DNA of 64,000 nucleotides from Leptodontidium sp. MPI-SDFR-AT-0119 (GCA_020726505.1 JAHLEZ010000004.1:3432652-3496651), one strand, 5' to 3'. Counted from the first letter of the stretch, positions 44,790 to 56,146 are shown. Notes: generated from the sequence alone by a model not told the origin. A program made the numbers and translations.

Positions 44790-46180
44790 ATATTCCTCCC
44801 CCCGCGACGTATCTTCTTATAACTACTTTGCCCACTACCTCGTCTTATATCCCTCCTTTTTATATTACATTTACTCTTAATAAAACTTCTTTATATACTA
44901 TTATCTCGTATAAAGAGATCCTAATTATAGATACACTTATATAGCCCCTACGAACCCCGGTCACGCCGCGGACGTAGTAAACTTTGACTCTAGTAAGTCG
45001 AGGCGCGTGCAGAGATTGATTACTTACTAACTCTTTTAGGTCTTTATAACGTTAAGGGATATAATCTTGAACCTTAATAATAACGACACCCTAGAAAACA
45101 AAATGCGATATAATATAGAAGTAATAACGGGGCTAACTGCGAGAATAAGAGTTATTAATAATTTAATCCCTCAATTTAACTTCAGTACAAACCTTTCTAG
45201 CACTAGTGTTCCGGGCCCTAAGACTTTACTCTTAACTATAGAGACTAGTGTAAATCCATTAGCGTCAGTCCCTCCTCTGTTCTCCTTTTAATTATCCTCC
45301 ATTTTCGACGAGATCTATAAGAAATTTAATCCGTTAAATAAGGAGCCTAGCTTTAGTCTACTACCCTTAACCGCACTTAAGCTAATAGGCGACGGAAAGA
45401 CTAGATCGACTCCTTTAAAGAAACTATTAACGGGCTTTATATCCTTAAGAACCTTTACTTCTACCTCTACTAAGCCAAAGACTACTAAACCCTCACTAAT
45501 ACCTAAGAAGCTTCTTTTATAGTTTTTACTTACTAAAGTCATATAGTCGGAGTAAATATAGGCCTTAAGAGTTGACTTCGTCAACGCTTTATAAGAGGCT
45601 CGATTCTAATTCACCTTTAAAGATAAGCAGACTAATGAGGTCAATTTCACGGCCGATAAGGTTACTAAAATCACTACTGTCTTTTTTACTACTATATTTA
45701 ACTTTAACAGTCGAAATCGCGCACTTATTATTATTACGGCTTACCACACATCTGAGGAAGGCGAAATCCCCGAATCCACTTAAGCTAATACTCGCCGATT
45801 AACTTTAAATAATACGCTCCCACGTCTACTTAAGCAGTTCTACTCGGCATATACTTCTTCGTACGCTAGAAATAATATACCTGCGGCTATTATATCTCTA
45901 GTGTCACTTACTAATAAGTATCTCTTCTGACGGTATCTTAATAAACTATAGTAAGAGACCCCAAAGATGGTGGCATTCCTAAAAAGCCAGGGATTTTCTA
46001 AGTCGACAGGCTGTAGCTAAGCGACCGTTGTCATATAGTTCATTACTGAACAGCTCGGCGGAGGCGCCCGTACCGCGCTGCAGAATCAGACCTATAAAGT
46101 ATAACTCGTGTTTTTACTTTATTTAACCTTTAGTATTAGTGTTCTTACACTTGTCTTTAGCTTAATTTTACAAATATAAG
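44790..46180 (+). pseudogene. g9, unrecognised protein
   Basis: A single plus-strand frame runs to palindrome 12 with RIP-type stops only. It contains PNYRYTYIAPTNPGHAADVV and NFDSSKSRRVQRLITY, then LNNNDTLENKMRYNIEVITG (45067-45291 is fully open), SNRALIIITAYHTSEEGE-like sequence and VAFLKSQGFSKSTGC. No domain is recognised. The true start is unclear. The opposite strand also has an open stretch at 45315-45584, but the plus frame is longer and continuous. Confidence 0.5.
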
Positions 46181-46182
46181 TG

Positions 46183-46206
46183 TTTTAGTATACTAATATG
46201 CTTAAA
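46183..46206. promoter_or_regulatory. Boundary palindrome 12
   Basis: TTTTAGTATA, CTAA, TATGCTTAAA, between g9 and g10. The retained GC inside the right arm hints at the ancestral sequence. Confidence 0.75.
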
Positions 46207-46238
46207 CCTAATAATATATATTAATATAATATAATTTA

Positions 46239-46735
46239 AAGGCGCTTAATTCCTAGAAGTTAATCGAGGTCTTTACTATTATTACTAAAGTAAGACTTGT
46301 AGCCGCCGTTACTCTTATCTATAAGTAGGCCTAAACCGTGATTGTCGACTTAATTCTATAAGGCGGCTTAGTCCCTTATTTGACGTTAAAGTAATATATA
46401 TCGCTTATACCTTATGAGACGCTACTACTTTCTTTCTAGATTAAAGAAGTAAATATAGAAATAGAGGGTTTAAAGTTAAGTAGTAGTAATAATAAAGGCG
46501 GTGACTCGAATAATAGTAGTAAAGGCGCCGGTTAAGAGAAACTAATTAAGGAGGATCTATTTGCGGAGGAGGAACTAATTAAGGAAGATTTATTTAAGGA
46601 GGAAAATAAAGTTAATATAAACGACTTAGAGGAGTTTATTATTATTCAAAAACTTGTCCTTAATGTATAAACCTTAAGTTCAGATAGTAATAGTTTTTCA
46701 GACTTCTCAGAGGATAATATGAAGGAATAGGGTTT
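46239..46735 (+). pseudogene. g10, small acidic protein
   Basis: About 165 codons in one plus frame with RIP-type stops. It starts near KLIEVFTIITKVRLVAAVTL, includes KEVNIEIEGLKLSSSNNKGG and an imperfect duplication (EKLIKEDLF / EELIKEDLF), and ends in SSDSNSFSDFSEDN. Its acidic Ser-rich C-terminus resembles a transactivation-type tail, but no family is recognised. Confidence 0.45.
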
Positions 46736-47339
46736 ATATAGAGCATAATATATAATAAACTAAGGTAGAGTAGGGCGTTTTTTAATAAGTAGATAATAAG
46801 ATAAGATTTATAAGATAAAGCAAGGATTTTATGAACTACTTTACTTACTTGTTTTGATTAAATCAGTAACATAATGAAGCTTTGTAACGAATTTAACTTG
46901 GATAAAAAGATAATTTAAAGCTTATTATAATTTTGAATTTAATATATAATACGTTCTTTAGAGTAGTTATTTAGCGTATAACTAATATCTTATTAAAAGT
47001 TAGCTTTAACATTTCTTAATTATATTTATATAATTAAGTAATTTAGGGTTATAACACGGTTTTAGTTATAAAGTTATGAGGTCTGAAAAATTAATGACTA
47101 TACTCTTGTTATTAAAGATTTGCTCGCCGTAATATAATTTAAGTTATTAAATTTATAGAGCTTAAATACTAATAATAATATTTCATTTATAAAAAAGGAA
47201 AAGGTCGTAACACGCTTTATATTATTACGTTCTAAGATATAAGATTTAGTAATAATCATTATATTATTATGAGAAAATTAATTTTATAAGATAATTAATA
47301 TTATATAATTCTAAGATTTATTGTTTTAGTAACTAGATT
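46736..47339. other. AT-rich spacer before tandem arrays
   Basis: Very AT-rich, stop-dense in all frames. Degenerate versions of the downstream repeat begin toward its right end. Confidence 0.5.
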
Positions 47340-48125
47340 TATGTTATTATAAAATCAAGAGCTATGATACGATTTTTATTATTTAAGTTTTAAGAATTGA
47401 AATTTTAATAATAAGATTTATATTATTACAAATTTTAAAACTATGACACGATTTTTGTCATTATAAATGACACGATTTATGTCATTATAAATATAAAAAC
47501 TATAATACGATTTCTGTCATTATAAATGACACGATTTATGTCATTATAAATATAAAAACTATAACACGATTTCAGTTATTATAAATATAAAAACTATAAC
47601 ACGATTTTTGTCATTATAAATGACACGATTTATATTATTATAAATATAAAAACTATGACGCGATTTCTGTTATCATAAATGTAAAAACTATGACACGATT
47701 TTTGTCATTATAAATATAAAAACTATAACACAATTGATGTTATTATAAATATAAAAGCTATAACACGATTTCTGTCTTTATAAATGTAAAAACTATAACA
47801 CGATTTCTGTTATTATAAATGACACGATTTATGTTATTATAAATATAAAAACTATAACACGATTTATGTTATTATAAATATAAAAACTATAACACGATTT
47901 ATGTTATTATAAATATAAAAACTATAACACGATTTATGTTATTATAAATATAAAAACTATAACACGATTTCTGTTATTATAAATGACACGATTTATGTTA
48001 TTATAAATATAAAAACTATGACACGATTTATGTCATTATAAATATAAAAACTATGACACGATTTATGTCATTATAAATATAAAAACTATGACACGATTTC
48101 TGTCATTATAAATGTAAAATCTATA
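47340..48125. repeat. Tandem array 1 (24/35-bp units) of TGACA-N7-TGTCA dyads
   Basis: Units of TGACACGATTTATGTCA or a RIP-like variant (TAACACGATTTATGTTA) are joined by ATTATAAATATAAAAACTA (about 35-bp period) or by a short TTATAAA linker (about 24-bp period). Roughly twenty dyads are visible. Each consists of TGACA, seven bases and TGTCA, or a transition variant of it. Confidence 0.9.
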
Positions 48126-48289
48126 CACGTAAACAGGGTTAGGCTTAGAAACAGTTAGGTGTTTAAAAAGTTAAATTTAAAATTAAAATTTAAAAAGTGT
48201 TTAAGATATAAATTATTTCTAAGTTATAAAAAAATATTTCATAAATATTAATACTATTTAAGTATTTATTAATAAAATAATTTTATGAA

Positions 48290-49130
48290 AAACGAATGAC
48301 AAAATCCTTGTCATCAAAATTTCAGATCTTAAAGTTTTTTTTATAATGACAAATACTTTGTCACTCGAAAGCTTTCCCCCCCTTATTGACTAGAATGACA
48401 TAAATATTGTTATTTCAACTTTTTTAATAATATTTTATTAGAATGACAGATACTTTGTCACTTAAAAGCTTTTCCCTCCTTATTAACTAGAATGACATAA
48501 ATATTGTTATTGTAACTTTTTTAATAATATTTTATTAGAATGACAGATACTTTGTCACTCGAAAGCTTTCCCCCCCTTATTGACTAGAATGACATAAATA
48601 TTATCATTTTAACTTTTTTAATAATATTTTATTGGAATAACAGATACTTTGTCACTCGAAAGCTTTCCCCCCCTTATTGACTAGAATGACATAAATATTA
48701 TCATTTTAACTTTTTTAATAATATTTTATTGGAATGACAGATATTTTGTCACTCGAAAGCTTTTCCCCCCTTATTAACTAGAATGACATAAATATTGTCA
48801 TTTCGACTTTTTTAATGATATTTTATTAGAATGACAGATACTTTGTCACTCGAAAGCTTTCCCCCCTTATTAACTAGAATGACATAAATATTGTCATTTC
48901 AACTTTTTTAATAATATTTTATTAAAATGACAGATATTTTGTCACTAGAATGACATAAATATTGTCATTTTAACTTTTTTAATAATATTTTATTAGAATG
49001 ACAGATACTTTGTCACTCGAAAGCTTTTCCCCCCTTATTAACTAGAATAACATAAATATTATTATTTTAACTTTTTTAATAATATTTTATTAAAATGACA
49101 GATATTTTATTACTTGAAAGCTTTCTTTTT
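48290..49130. repeat. Tandem array 2 (about 97-bp units), two dyads per unit
   Basis: About eight units. Each contains TGACAGATACTTTGTCA, then CTCGAAAGCTTTCCCCCC, then TGACATAAATATTGTCA and AACTTTTTTAATAATATTTT. Both 17-mers follow TGACA-N7-TGTCA. The same spacing in array 1, despite unrelated linker sequence, argues that the dyad is the functional part. Confidence 0.9.
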
Positions 49131-49361
49131 TTTATTACTTAAAGTAATCTAAATATTATTTTTTTAAACTCTTATAATAATAATTCTTAATATTTTACTA
49201 GAATAATATAAATATTATTATTTAAGTATTATTAATAATAACCTTAATATTAAGATAATAAATATTTTATTATTCGAACTATTATTATTTTCCTTTAATT
49301 AATAACCTTAATTACTTTATGATTTCTATTTATCTTAAAATTAGACAAATTATTAACTTTT
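49131..49361. other. Degenerate right end of unit A
   Basis: AT-rich DNA with decaying versions of the array 2 sequence, ending at the junction where the second copy starts. Confidence 0.5.
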
Positions 49362-50432
49362 AATTAAGTTATTATTTTTATTATAAATTAATTTTTGTAT
49401 TCTTAATATTCGTATTTATTATAGTTTCATATCTTATAGGAATTTTTTCTTAGTCTTAAGTTATATTAATTTATTATATATAGTTTAAATTATTTTATAA
49501 TTAACTATATTTATCTTTTTAAAGATAACGTAAATAACGTAAGTTATTTTAAGAGACTTATATTACTTAATTTGACGTTTACTTTTTAAAACTTTAATTA
49601 GAAATTTATTATATTAATATACGTATAAAATTAAGGTTATAAATAAGTCGAAAAATTAATAATTAATTATTATTAAAAAGATTAAAATTAAAGTAATGTC
49701 TCTTATATTTTTACACTTTATAATTAAGTAAAGAAAAAACCTCGAACTAAAGAGGTATAAATAATCGATTATTATTTTTTTATTCTTGTAAATTTATACA
49801 CCTTAAATATGTTCGTTTTTTATAATTACGTAAATCGTCCTTATTATTATTATTTTCTTATACTTAATATTATAATAAAGTGAACCTGTTATTTCCTTTC
49901 TGTTAATTTAAATATTATATAAATTATTTTAAGTATTAATAATAGTAAGAAAGATATTTATAATATGGATAGGCTTGTTTAGTCTAATACGAGATAAATA
50001 TAAATATTTCGCAGATTTAATTAATTTAATTTTCGAGGTATTTATATAATTAAGTAATAAGAGATAAGATTAAAGGCTAGCTAAGAAGTAGTCTTAAAGA
50101 ACACTCTAAAAAGAATAATAGTAAAAAAGGTGAGGAAGATATTATTATAAAGATTAAGGAAGGCGATATAACGCGAGCTTTAATAATTATGAATATATCT
50201 TTTCTCGTAAAGTAAGGCATTCTTTTAGATATATTAATTATAAAAGAGAAAGAATAAAAGTACTTAAAGATAACATAAGGAGTTAGTAAATAAGATTGCG
50301 TTTACTAGTTAAATAAGTAGTAGTATTTAGGCCCTACGTACGCTAGAGTTCTATTAATCTGCAGTAGTTCCTTAGGCATTCCTTGTGTTTTCCCTGCGCC
50401 GCGGTTGTGGGGACAACGCGCTGGCTATATTG
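49362..50432. other. AT-rich left end of unit B
   Basis: Equivalent of 25490-26560, with the same lack of a clear gene. Confidence 0.5.
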
Positions 50433-50456
50433 TTTTGGCATAATAATATGCCAAAA
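50433..50456. promoter_or_regulatory. Boundary palindrome 1, copy B
   Basis: Perfect 10-bp arms TTTTGGCATA / TATGCCAAAA around ATAA, followed by CGCGCACGGACCCCCGCG. Confidence 0.9.
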
Positions 50457-50502
50457 CAATCGCGCACGGACCCCCGCGTCGCCCCCCTAGCGCCCACTTA
50501 CC

Positions 50503-50526
50503 TTTTAGTATACTAGTATGCTAAAA
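50503..50526. promoter_or_regulatory. Boundary palindrome 2, copy B
   Basis: TTTTAGTATA, CTAG, TATGCTAAAA. Here GC survives where copy A has AC. Confidence 0.9.
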
Positions 50527-50723
50527 TAATTTCCCTTAAACTTACATTAATATCACTAAAATCCTCGACTCACATTCTACTAACTAAAACTAAACCGCGT
50601 TAATATACTAATTTTACTCTTTACTAAAAATAACAAAAACCCAAATATACTTGTAAGCCGAGCTTCGATCTAACTAGTAGTGAGAAAGACTAACTTATTA
50701 GCCTCAATCTAAACCCCGCTAAT

Positions 50724-51850
50724 ATGCCTCGTCGTCGCAAAACAGCTAAGTAGGCGTCCAGTTAGCCCTTGTACGTTCCAGCCGCTACCTTACTATAGAC
50801 TATTTACTGATTCTTTTAGACTTTCTTCCCCCGTGTCTCGACTTATCTCTCCTCTCCTCCGCAAGGCCCTATCTTAAGGCGAGATCCTCGGCGACGAAAC
50901 CATCCTCCACTACATCAATCTCATATACTTGAATAATACATTGGATTAGACCTTTGTGTTCTTTCCGCTCCTCCCCGCTGAGTTTCAGATCCAAATATAG
51001 AAGGAGGCTAGCCAAGATGTTATTAACACTGTCCGAATTCGATGTGCCGACCCCTCCTCCGAAACTAGTAAGGTCGTGTCTGAATATGTTATACTTAAGA
51101 AGCTTACACTATTAACCCTCTATGAGCGCAGCCGAGTCGTATACGTGGAGGTGTATAAAAATACTAATTATATTTATTATAGTACTTATTTGCGGATAGA
51201 TAAGGATACCTTAGGATTAATAATAAGATCTTGTGGAGAATTCTTGTCCCTTGTAGATAATATAAATACGAACTTGGCGAAGGGACTAGTTAAGTTAGAG
51301 TTACTATTCCGAGTATACTTCTCTTATAAGGTGGGCAAGATCGGGGTAGAGTGGAAGTTTGAGTGGAATCGCGATGGGTTCTTATAGAAGTTATCACAGT
51401 TTGAGGGCCTAAAGTAATTGTTATTTGTTGTTAATAAAGCGGAGTAGTCTATCTAGAGACGGAACAAGACTAAGGTAGTGGACCGATTGCAGCTAGTATA
51501 AAAGAAGGCCTTTAGGAAGTCTGCGAGCCCTCTTAAGGTCAGAGGGATACTTGTAAAGTCGGAGGTAACTAAACAGTACTTGAGTATCTCGGGATTGCGG
51601 ACATGCTATAATAGGCTATTCTAAGTAAGGAAGAGGGCAATTAGGAAAGTGTATTAAATTTTTGTTAGAAAGAAGTATATAATAGTATCACACAAGTTCC
51701 TAAGTTTTCCTAACAGTGTAATTTTCCGTGATAACTAATTATCAGTCATCGCCTTAATGACAAGATTCTAATCACTAGTACAAAACCTTCCCCTATCCGC
51801 GGTCTTTATATATAACAAGTTTCTAGTTACATATTATATGAACAGAGTCT
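50724..51850 (+). pseudogene. g1, unrecognised protein, copy B
   Basis: An ATG at 50724 opens with MPRRRKTAK followed by TAG; copy A still has CAG there. The first frame reads PLYVPAATLLQTIY-like sequence, then the readable frame changes near 50870 (former intron or indel) to GEILGDETILHYINLIYLNN. A fully open stretch follows (51076-51387) with LTLLTLYERSRVVYVEVYKN and DKDTLGLIIRSCGEFLSLVD. It continues with Gln-to-stop changes to about palindrome 3. The protein would be 350-380 residues, mostly helical and charged. I recognise no family. Some of the reading in its first 60 codons is ambiguous. Confidence 0.5.
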
Positions 51851-51854
51851 ATTG

Positions 51855-51878
51855 TTTTAGTATACTAGTATACTAAAA
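51855..51878. promoter_or_regulatory. Boundary palindrome 3, copy B
   Basis: Perfect: TTTTAGTATA, CTAG, TATACTAAAA. Confidence 0.9.
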
Positions 51879-51913
51879 TATTCTTCCCTTACCTCGATGT
51901 CAAGAGTTTATTG

Positions 51914-51937
51914 TTTTAGCGTGCTAGTATACTAAAA
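51914..51937. promoter_or_regulatory. Boundary palindrome 4, copy B
   Basis: TTTTAGCGTG, CTAG, TATACTAAAA. The left arm retains GC-rich bases lost elsewhere. Confidence 0.85.
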
Positions 51938-52075
51938 CATTCCTCCCCTTGCCTCGTTGTCGTAGGAACGCCCGTGCCTAAGCTATTAGAATCCCGTTAT
52001 ATATAAATAACGCGCTTCTTAGTACATCGCTATTTTGTCCACCCTCTATTAGCTAGCGTCTACACTTACTTACGA

Positions 52076-53981
52076 TGGGATTCAAACTATTAGTCGAATC
52101 GCTCCGAGCAGCGGTAAAAGCCCCCTCCTCTCCCGACTTGTGTTATTTATGCTAATACTCTCTAGTTCGTGGATGTAGCGGAGGACCTCTTTATGAGACA
52201 AAGCGTAGTTAATGTGTATGATGTTGCGTATTAAGGTCAGTAATCTTCCTCGAGCTTCGACGTCGCCTAACAAGAACAGTATAACACCCCCCTGTCTATT
52301 AGAATTCAGAGTCGACTTCTGTTAGCCATGCCTCTTCTTCCTCTCCCTCTTTGACATTGGTCTCCTTACCCTCGCTCCCCAAAGCCCCGGCTTCCTTAAC
52401 CCCAGCGAACCCGAGTCCTCTTCTCACCGAGACTTTAGCTACAACCCCTGTATCGAAACTGGCCCCTCACCTTTTAAAAACCCTTGCCTCTTTATTGACA
52501 CTAAAATCTTCTCCTTCCCTTACTAAACCTCCGGCTTCCTTAACAATATTACAGTCTTCTCCTTCTCTTACTAAGCCTCCCGCGTCGAGTTCCTAGTAAC
52601 TATCGACACAGACTCCGGCTAACCCCCCAACTACTACATCTACAACAAACACTACAGTGAAGAATATACTATTGGCGAAGATTGCGAAGATTGGGCCACT
52701 CTTGTACCTAGGCAGTTTATAGTGAAAAACGTTAATACGCTAGTTAGATAAGAAGGCAATCACATTTAAGGCAATTTCGGTGTGTATATGAGTCCGTAAC
52801 ATCTGTATTTATGATCCTCGAACTAAACCCACGGACATAACTATTTATATATAAACTGCTCACCTCCTACTTTCCCACAAGCCTCCCACCTTCTAGGAGT
52901 ATGCCCTATCACCGGTCTGATTCCTTATAGTATGTGCATAAGCCGAGAAGCCATCTAAGCTAAGCTAACTAACCCCTTATCAAACCGAAGCAGTTTGTTG
53001 GTCGTCATCCGCCTTTTCCACTAGTGTATTATACTTGAAAATAAGCTAGTAGGCACATAACTTAGCCCTAGTCGACTCGCTCAGTGCTCTGTTCATTTTA
53101 CTTAGCGCTTCATCGACTACCTAGGAAAATTGGCAAGGAGTCGCGATATAGTATATAGAGCCTACTTAAAGCTTTTCGTAGAACTCGTCGTAGCGCGTAG
53201 TACTAACCTTGACCTTAATCTCCCCACTCTCGTCCACGAGCTTGAGATTAAACACCTTTTAGTCTATAGTCTCGAAATACCTAATCTTTGACTTATAAAC
53301 CACGTGAGCTTTGATGATCCACTTAGGAGTATAAGGCGACAGTAGTTTGATAAGAGATATATTCGCGCGGAAGGGAGGGTTCGAAGAGGAGGATTCGCTT
53401 TGGAAAGGATTAGGATCAAGGCCCTTTGGCTTCGTAGGTCGGATCGCAGTGAGTGTAATAGGTTGACTAATCTTCTCGACTTCGCCTAGGCCCTCGAGGA
53501 CGTTGAAATCAAAAACTATTAAGATTCTACTAGAGTTAGCAAACAATCTTAAATTAAGTACGAGTGATTATAGACCTTAAGTCATTAATAAAGTCAGCCT
53601 AGTATCCCTTCAACTACACTATGGAACCTTCCTTTAACTTCCCGTCTTAAATAACTCTCTCGGATCGTACCCCTAACGACGGATTAATATACACTTAACT
53701 TCTATATAAAGTAACCTACTAGCTAGTACTGTGCACCTCACTAAGTTATCGATATTACTTAAGACAATAGTGTATCTTGTTATTATAGTAGTTGACACGT
53801 CTAGAACCGGTTCGACCTTCAAGCACTAACAAATTAAGGACTGGCCTTCGGAGATCGCTGACGTATTATATAGGGCATCGCTAAAGATATTACTAAGTTA
53901 AATTAGTAAAAGCGCATTCCTTTTCTAAGCAACTTACTTTAATACTCCCCGAGTGATCTGATCGCGCGCTGTGTCTGCCAT
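52076..53981 (-). pseudogene. g2, replication protein A large subunit (RPA70)-like
   Basis: RPA70 binds single-stranded DNA during replication and repair. The minus strand starts with ATG at 53981: MADTARDQITRGVLKQV, then ITRYTIVLSNIDNLVRC, and after a stop KLKEGSIVQLKGY. These match the order of the RPA70 N-terminal domain (MxxxxITxG..., RYRL.LSD, G.L..GS.V.L..Y). A frame change follows, then ILIVFDFNVLEGLGEVEKIS, the usual end of that domain. The open stretch 53259-53546 continues with a Ser/Asn-rich linker and LSPYTPKWIIKAHVVYKSKI. Next are KVFNLKLVDESGEIKVKV and FYEKLQVGSIYYI, the hallmark of DNA-binding domain A. The region to 52306 has acidic repeats instead of DBD-B/C, and 52082-52273 may be a last exon. 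Stops are RIP-type. The family call is firm; a cut-down, element-specific RPA is inference. Confidence 0.8.
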
Positions 53982-54124
53982 TTTATGTAAGTGTAAATAG
54001 TGTCTTTGTTAACAAAAGAAGGACGACCCTACTTTGTTTGTTTTAGTTGTTTAGTTAGTGGCGTAAGGGTAGCGCATCTCGGGGTAGGCTGGCCCGTGCG
54101 CGCGCGTTAGCCGGCAACTATTTG

Positions 54125-54148
54125 TTTTAGTATATTAGTATACTAAAA
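54125..54148. promoter_or_regulatory. Boundary palindrome 5, copy B
   Basis: TTTTAGTATA, TTAG, TATACTAAAA, between divergent g2 and g3. Confidence 0.85.
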
Positions 54149-54203
54149 CATTTAACCTATAACACAACTAAACCCCATCGCCCACTTAACAAATACTACA
54201 ACT

Positions 54204-56146
54204 ATAACATCTTATAATTTCAAGACGCAGAGCAACAGCTCGAAACAGCCAATCCCACCCCGCAAGATCGCTACGAAACGCAAACGCGCGACCGAGACTG
54301 AAACCTCAGGCGATGAGAGCAAGAAAGCTCTGAAGAAGGGGCGGAAGAAGAGTAAAGCGAATATCATAATAAAGGATACGGAGTAGAGAGAAAGGAACAA
54401 GCTTTCCTAATAGAGAGTTCGGGCGGCGAAGGCTAGATAGTATACTTTTTCAACCCTCCTTCCTCATCCTATACTGACCGTCCTAGGGTATCATTGCTAA
54501 CCGCGCTATAGAGTATCCTCGAAACTCACTCCGGCGCGTAGAGGGCGGTCCAGCGCGCGATATACGTTATTAGCAGTGAAAAACTAAGCGACAAGGTATC
54601 CTTTAATTCTGGCACACCCAAGATAATCCCTATAGAGGCTTGTTATAAAGGCTAAGTTCTGACGTCTAATTAGCTGTGGGATCTTGTGTGTAAGGACTTA
54701 GATTAAGAAACCCTTGTTAGTGTAATCGTCAATTATAGCGAAAATGACTAAACTAAGGACTAAGTCACCTAGAAGATCGTTGCCGAAACATTATTTAGAG
54801 GGATTAGTCAACCGCCCAAGACCTTCAGTGACATCTCGAGTGTCATCGATTTCCCTCTACCCCCGACAGACTTCGAACTAAGGCTCCCCTCTAAACTTAG
54901 CCGTATTATCATAAACGCTAAAGCCGCTTCCGAATATACAGCCAACATTGTCTTTGCCAATCAATTAATTAGGTACTACATCGACATAAGTCACGCTGGG
55001 CTCGCAGCTCTCGCGGGACAATATAAAAAGATTTAGTTCGTCACACTATGTACCGAAGTTAACGTCTCCCTCCTCCTCGAACCGGACCACAGCTTCTAAT
55101 CCCTTACTACTAAGTTACACAATCTTGTAGTGATCCGCTAAACTTTAAGCCACGTCCTTTTCTTCCTTCTAGGGTTAATTCACGTAACCTTTACGATTAT
55201 AGCCGGAATTTTATATAGCAATTCTTTCTACACATACTAGAATATTTGGGGGGCGACAATAGGAATAGTCTACGCCTTAGATAAGAATAAGGAAGGAGAT
55301 AACGAAAATGAACTGAACTATGTCGTCAAGTTATAGCTAGACACCCTGAAGGAAGGTATAAAGTAAAAGCCTTTATGTCGAGAGATTAGGGCGGCGATTA
55401 AATCGACTTGCCTTTAGAACCTTCGCAGAGACAAGGGGCTCTTGAAATATACTGACCAGGTAGAGGCTTTTATTACAAAGTATTTCCTAGAAGCCACACT
55501 TGAGGCTTTAAATATAGTAGAAGATAGAGCGATAAACCGACTATCGGTACCCAAGTTACGGGACTAAGGCGCGAAGTAAGACGAGGATGAAGGTAATAAG
55601 TTAAAGGAAGAGGATAATATGCTAGAACAATAAAGTATAGAGGACTAAATAGAAGGCGAGGGTAAAGAATTGGAGGATACGAACGTAGATAGTGAGGAGG
55701 AGTTAGAGGAAGATATTAATAAGTAAGGAGATTATATTTTAGAGTAAGAGGATGACGAGGGAAGTGAGTATGCGACTGATAAGGCGAGTAAAGAAGAAGG
55801 TAGCGAGGACGAGAATGGTAAGGCGAGTAAGGAAGAGAGTAATAAGGAGGTATATAGCTAAGCGAGCGAGGAAGAGGAAAGTGAGGAGGTATATAGCTAG
55901 GCGAGCGAGGAAGAGGAAAGTGAGGAAGTGCATGGCTAGGCGAGTAAGGCAAAGGGAAGTGATAATGGGGAGGATAAAGAGAGCGAGAAGGGTAGAAGTG
56001 AGGATAGGGAGGATAAAGAGAGCGAGGAGGGTAAAAGTGAAGATGAGGACGATAAGGTAAGCCAGGACTAGGATAATACTGTAGTTCAAGACAGCGACGA
56101 GTAGATAGAGGTTCAGGAGACTAAGTAGTGCTAGATGAGTGGTTAA
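54204..56146 (+). pseudogene. g3, unrecognised protein with basic N-terminus and acidic repeat tail, copy B
   Basis: The readable frame starts near 54204 (ATA where an ATG is expected) with a basic segment, KIATKRKRATETETSGDESK, then KALKKGRKKSKAN, probably a nuclear localisation signal. After a frame change near 54560-54660, one frame runs to TAA at 56144-56146. It passes through FPLPPTDFELRLPSKLSRII and RYYIDISHAGLAALAGQYKK. It ends in a 180-residue acidic tail with repeats of ASEEEESEEVYSQ type. All interruptions are TAG/TAA, consistent with former Gln codons. No domain recognised. Its divergent arrangement with g2 suggests co-regulation. Confidence 0.6.

Larger units (their letters stand above)
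25490..49361. mobile_element. Subtelomeric repeat unit, copy A (23.9 kb, complete)
   Basis: The sequence beginning AATTAAGTTATTATTTTTAT at 25490 recurs at 49362, and the two copies stay parallel for about 14.4 kb until the telomere. The offset is exactly 23,872 bp at the unit start and at the next five palindromes compared, so there is no net length change over the first 7 kb. Differences are overwhelmingly transitions, with copy A more AT-rich. The unit holds g1-g10, thirteen palindromes and a dyad-rich tandem array at its right end, and it abuts copy B head-to-tail. Confidence 0.9.

Noticed and set aside
45315..45584. Minus-strand gene inside g9
   Set aside because: The plus frame of g9 is longer and continuous on both sides; the minus stretch looks fortuitous, though I cannot exclude it.
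47340..49130. CRISPR-like array
   Set aside because: The repeats are eukaryotic AT-rich tandem repeats without unique spacers of constant size; no cas genes; fungal chromosome end.
25490..49361. Helitron
   Set aside because: An RPA-like gene is present, but there is no rolling-circle Rep/helicase and no CTRR end with hairpin that I could see.
25490..49361. Maverick/Polinton or endogenous large DNA virus
   Set aside because: No protein-primed polymerase, integrase, packaging ATPase or capsid motif is visible in the readable frames; kept only as an open possibility.
52351..52596. Plus-strand Pro/Ser-rich gene
   Set aside because: It is antisense to the acidic C-terminal repeats of the RPA70-like g2, whose minus frame has better protein character.
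55739..56089. Hydrophobic minus frame and Arg/Lys-rich plus frame
   Set aside because: Both are shadows of the acidic repeat tail of g3.
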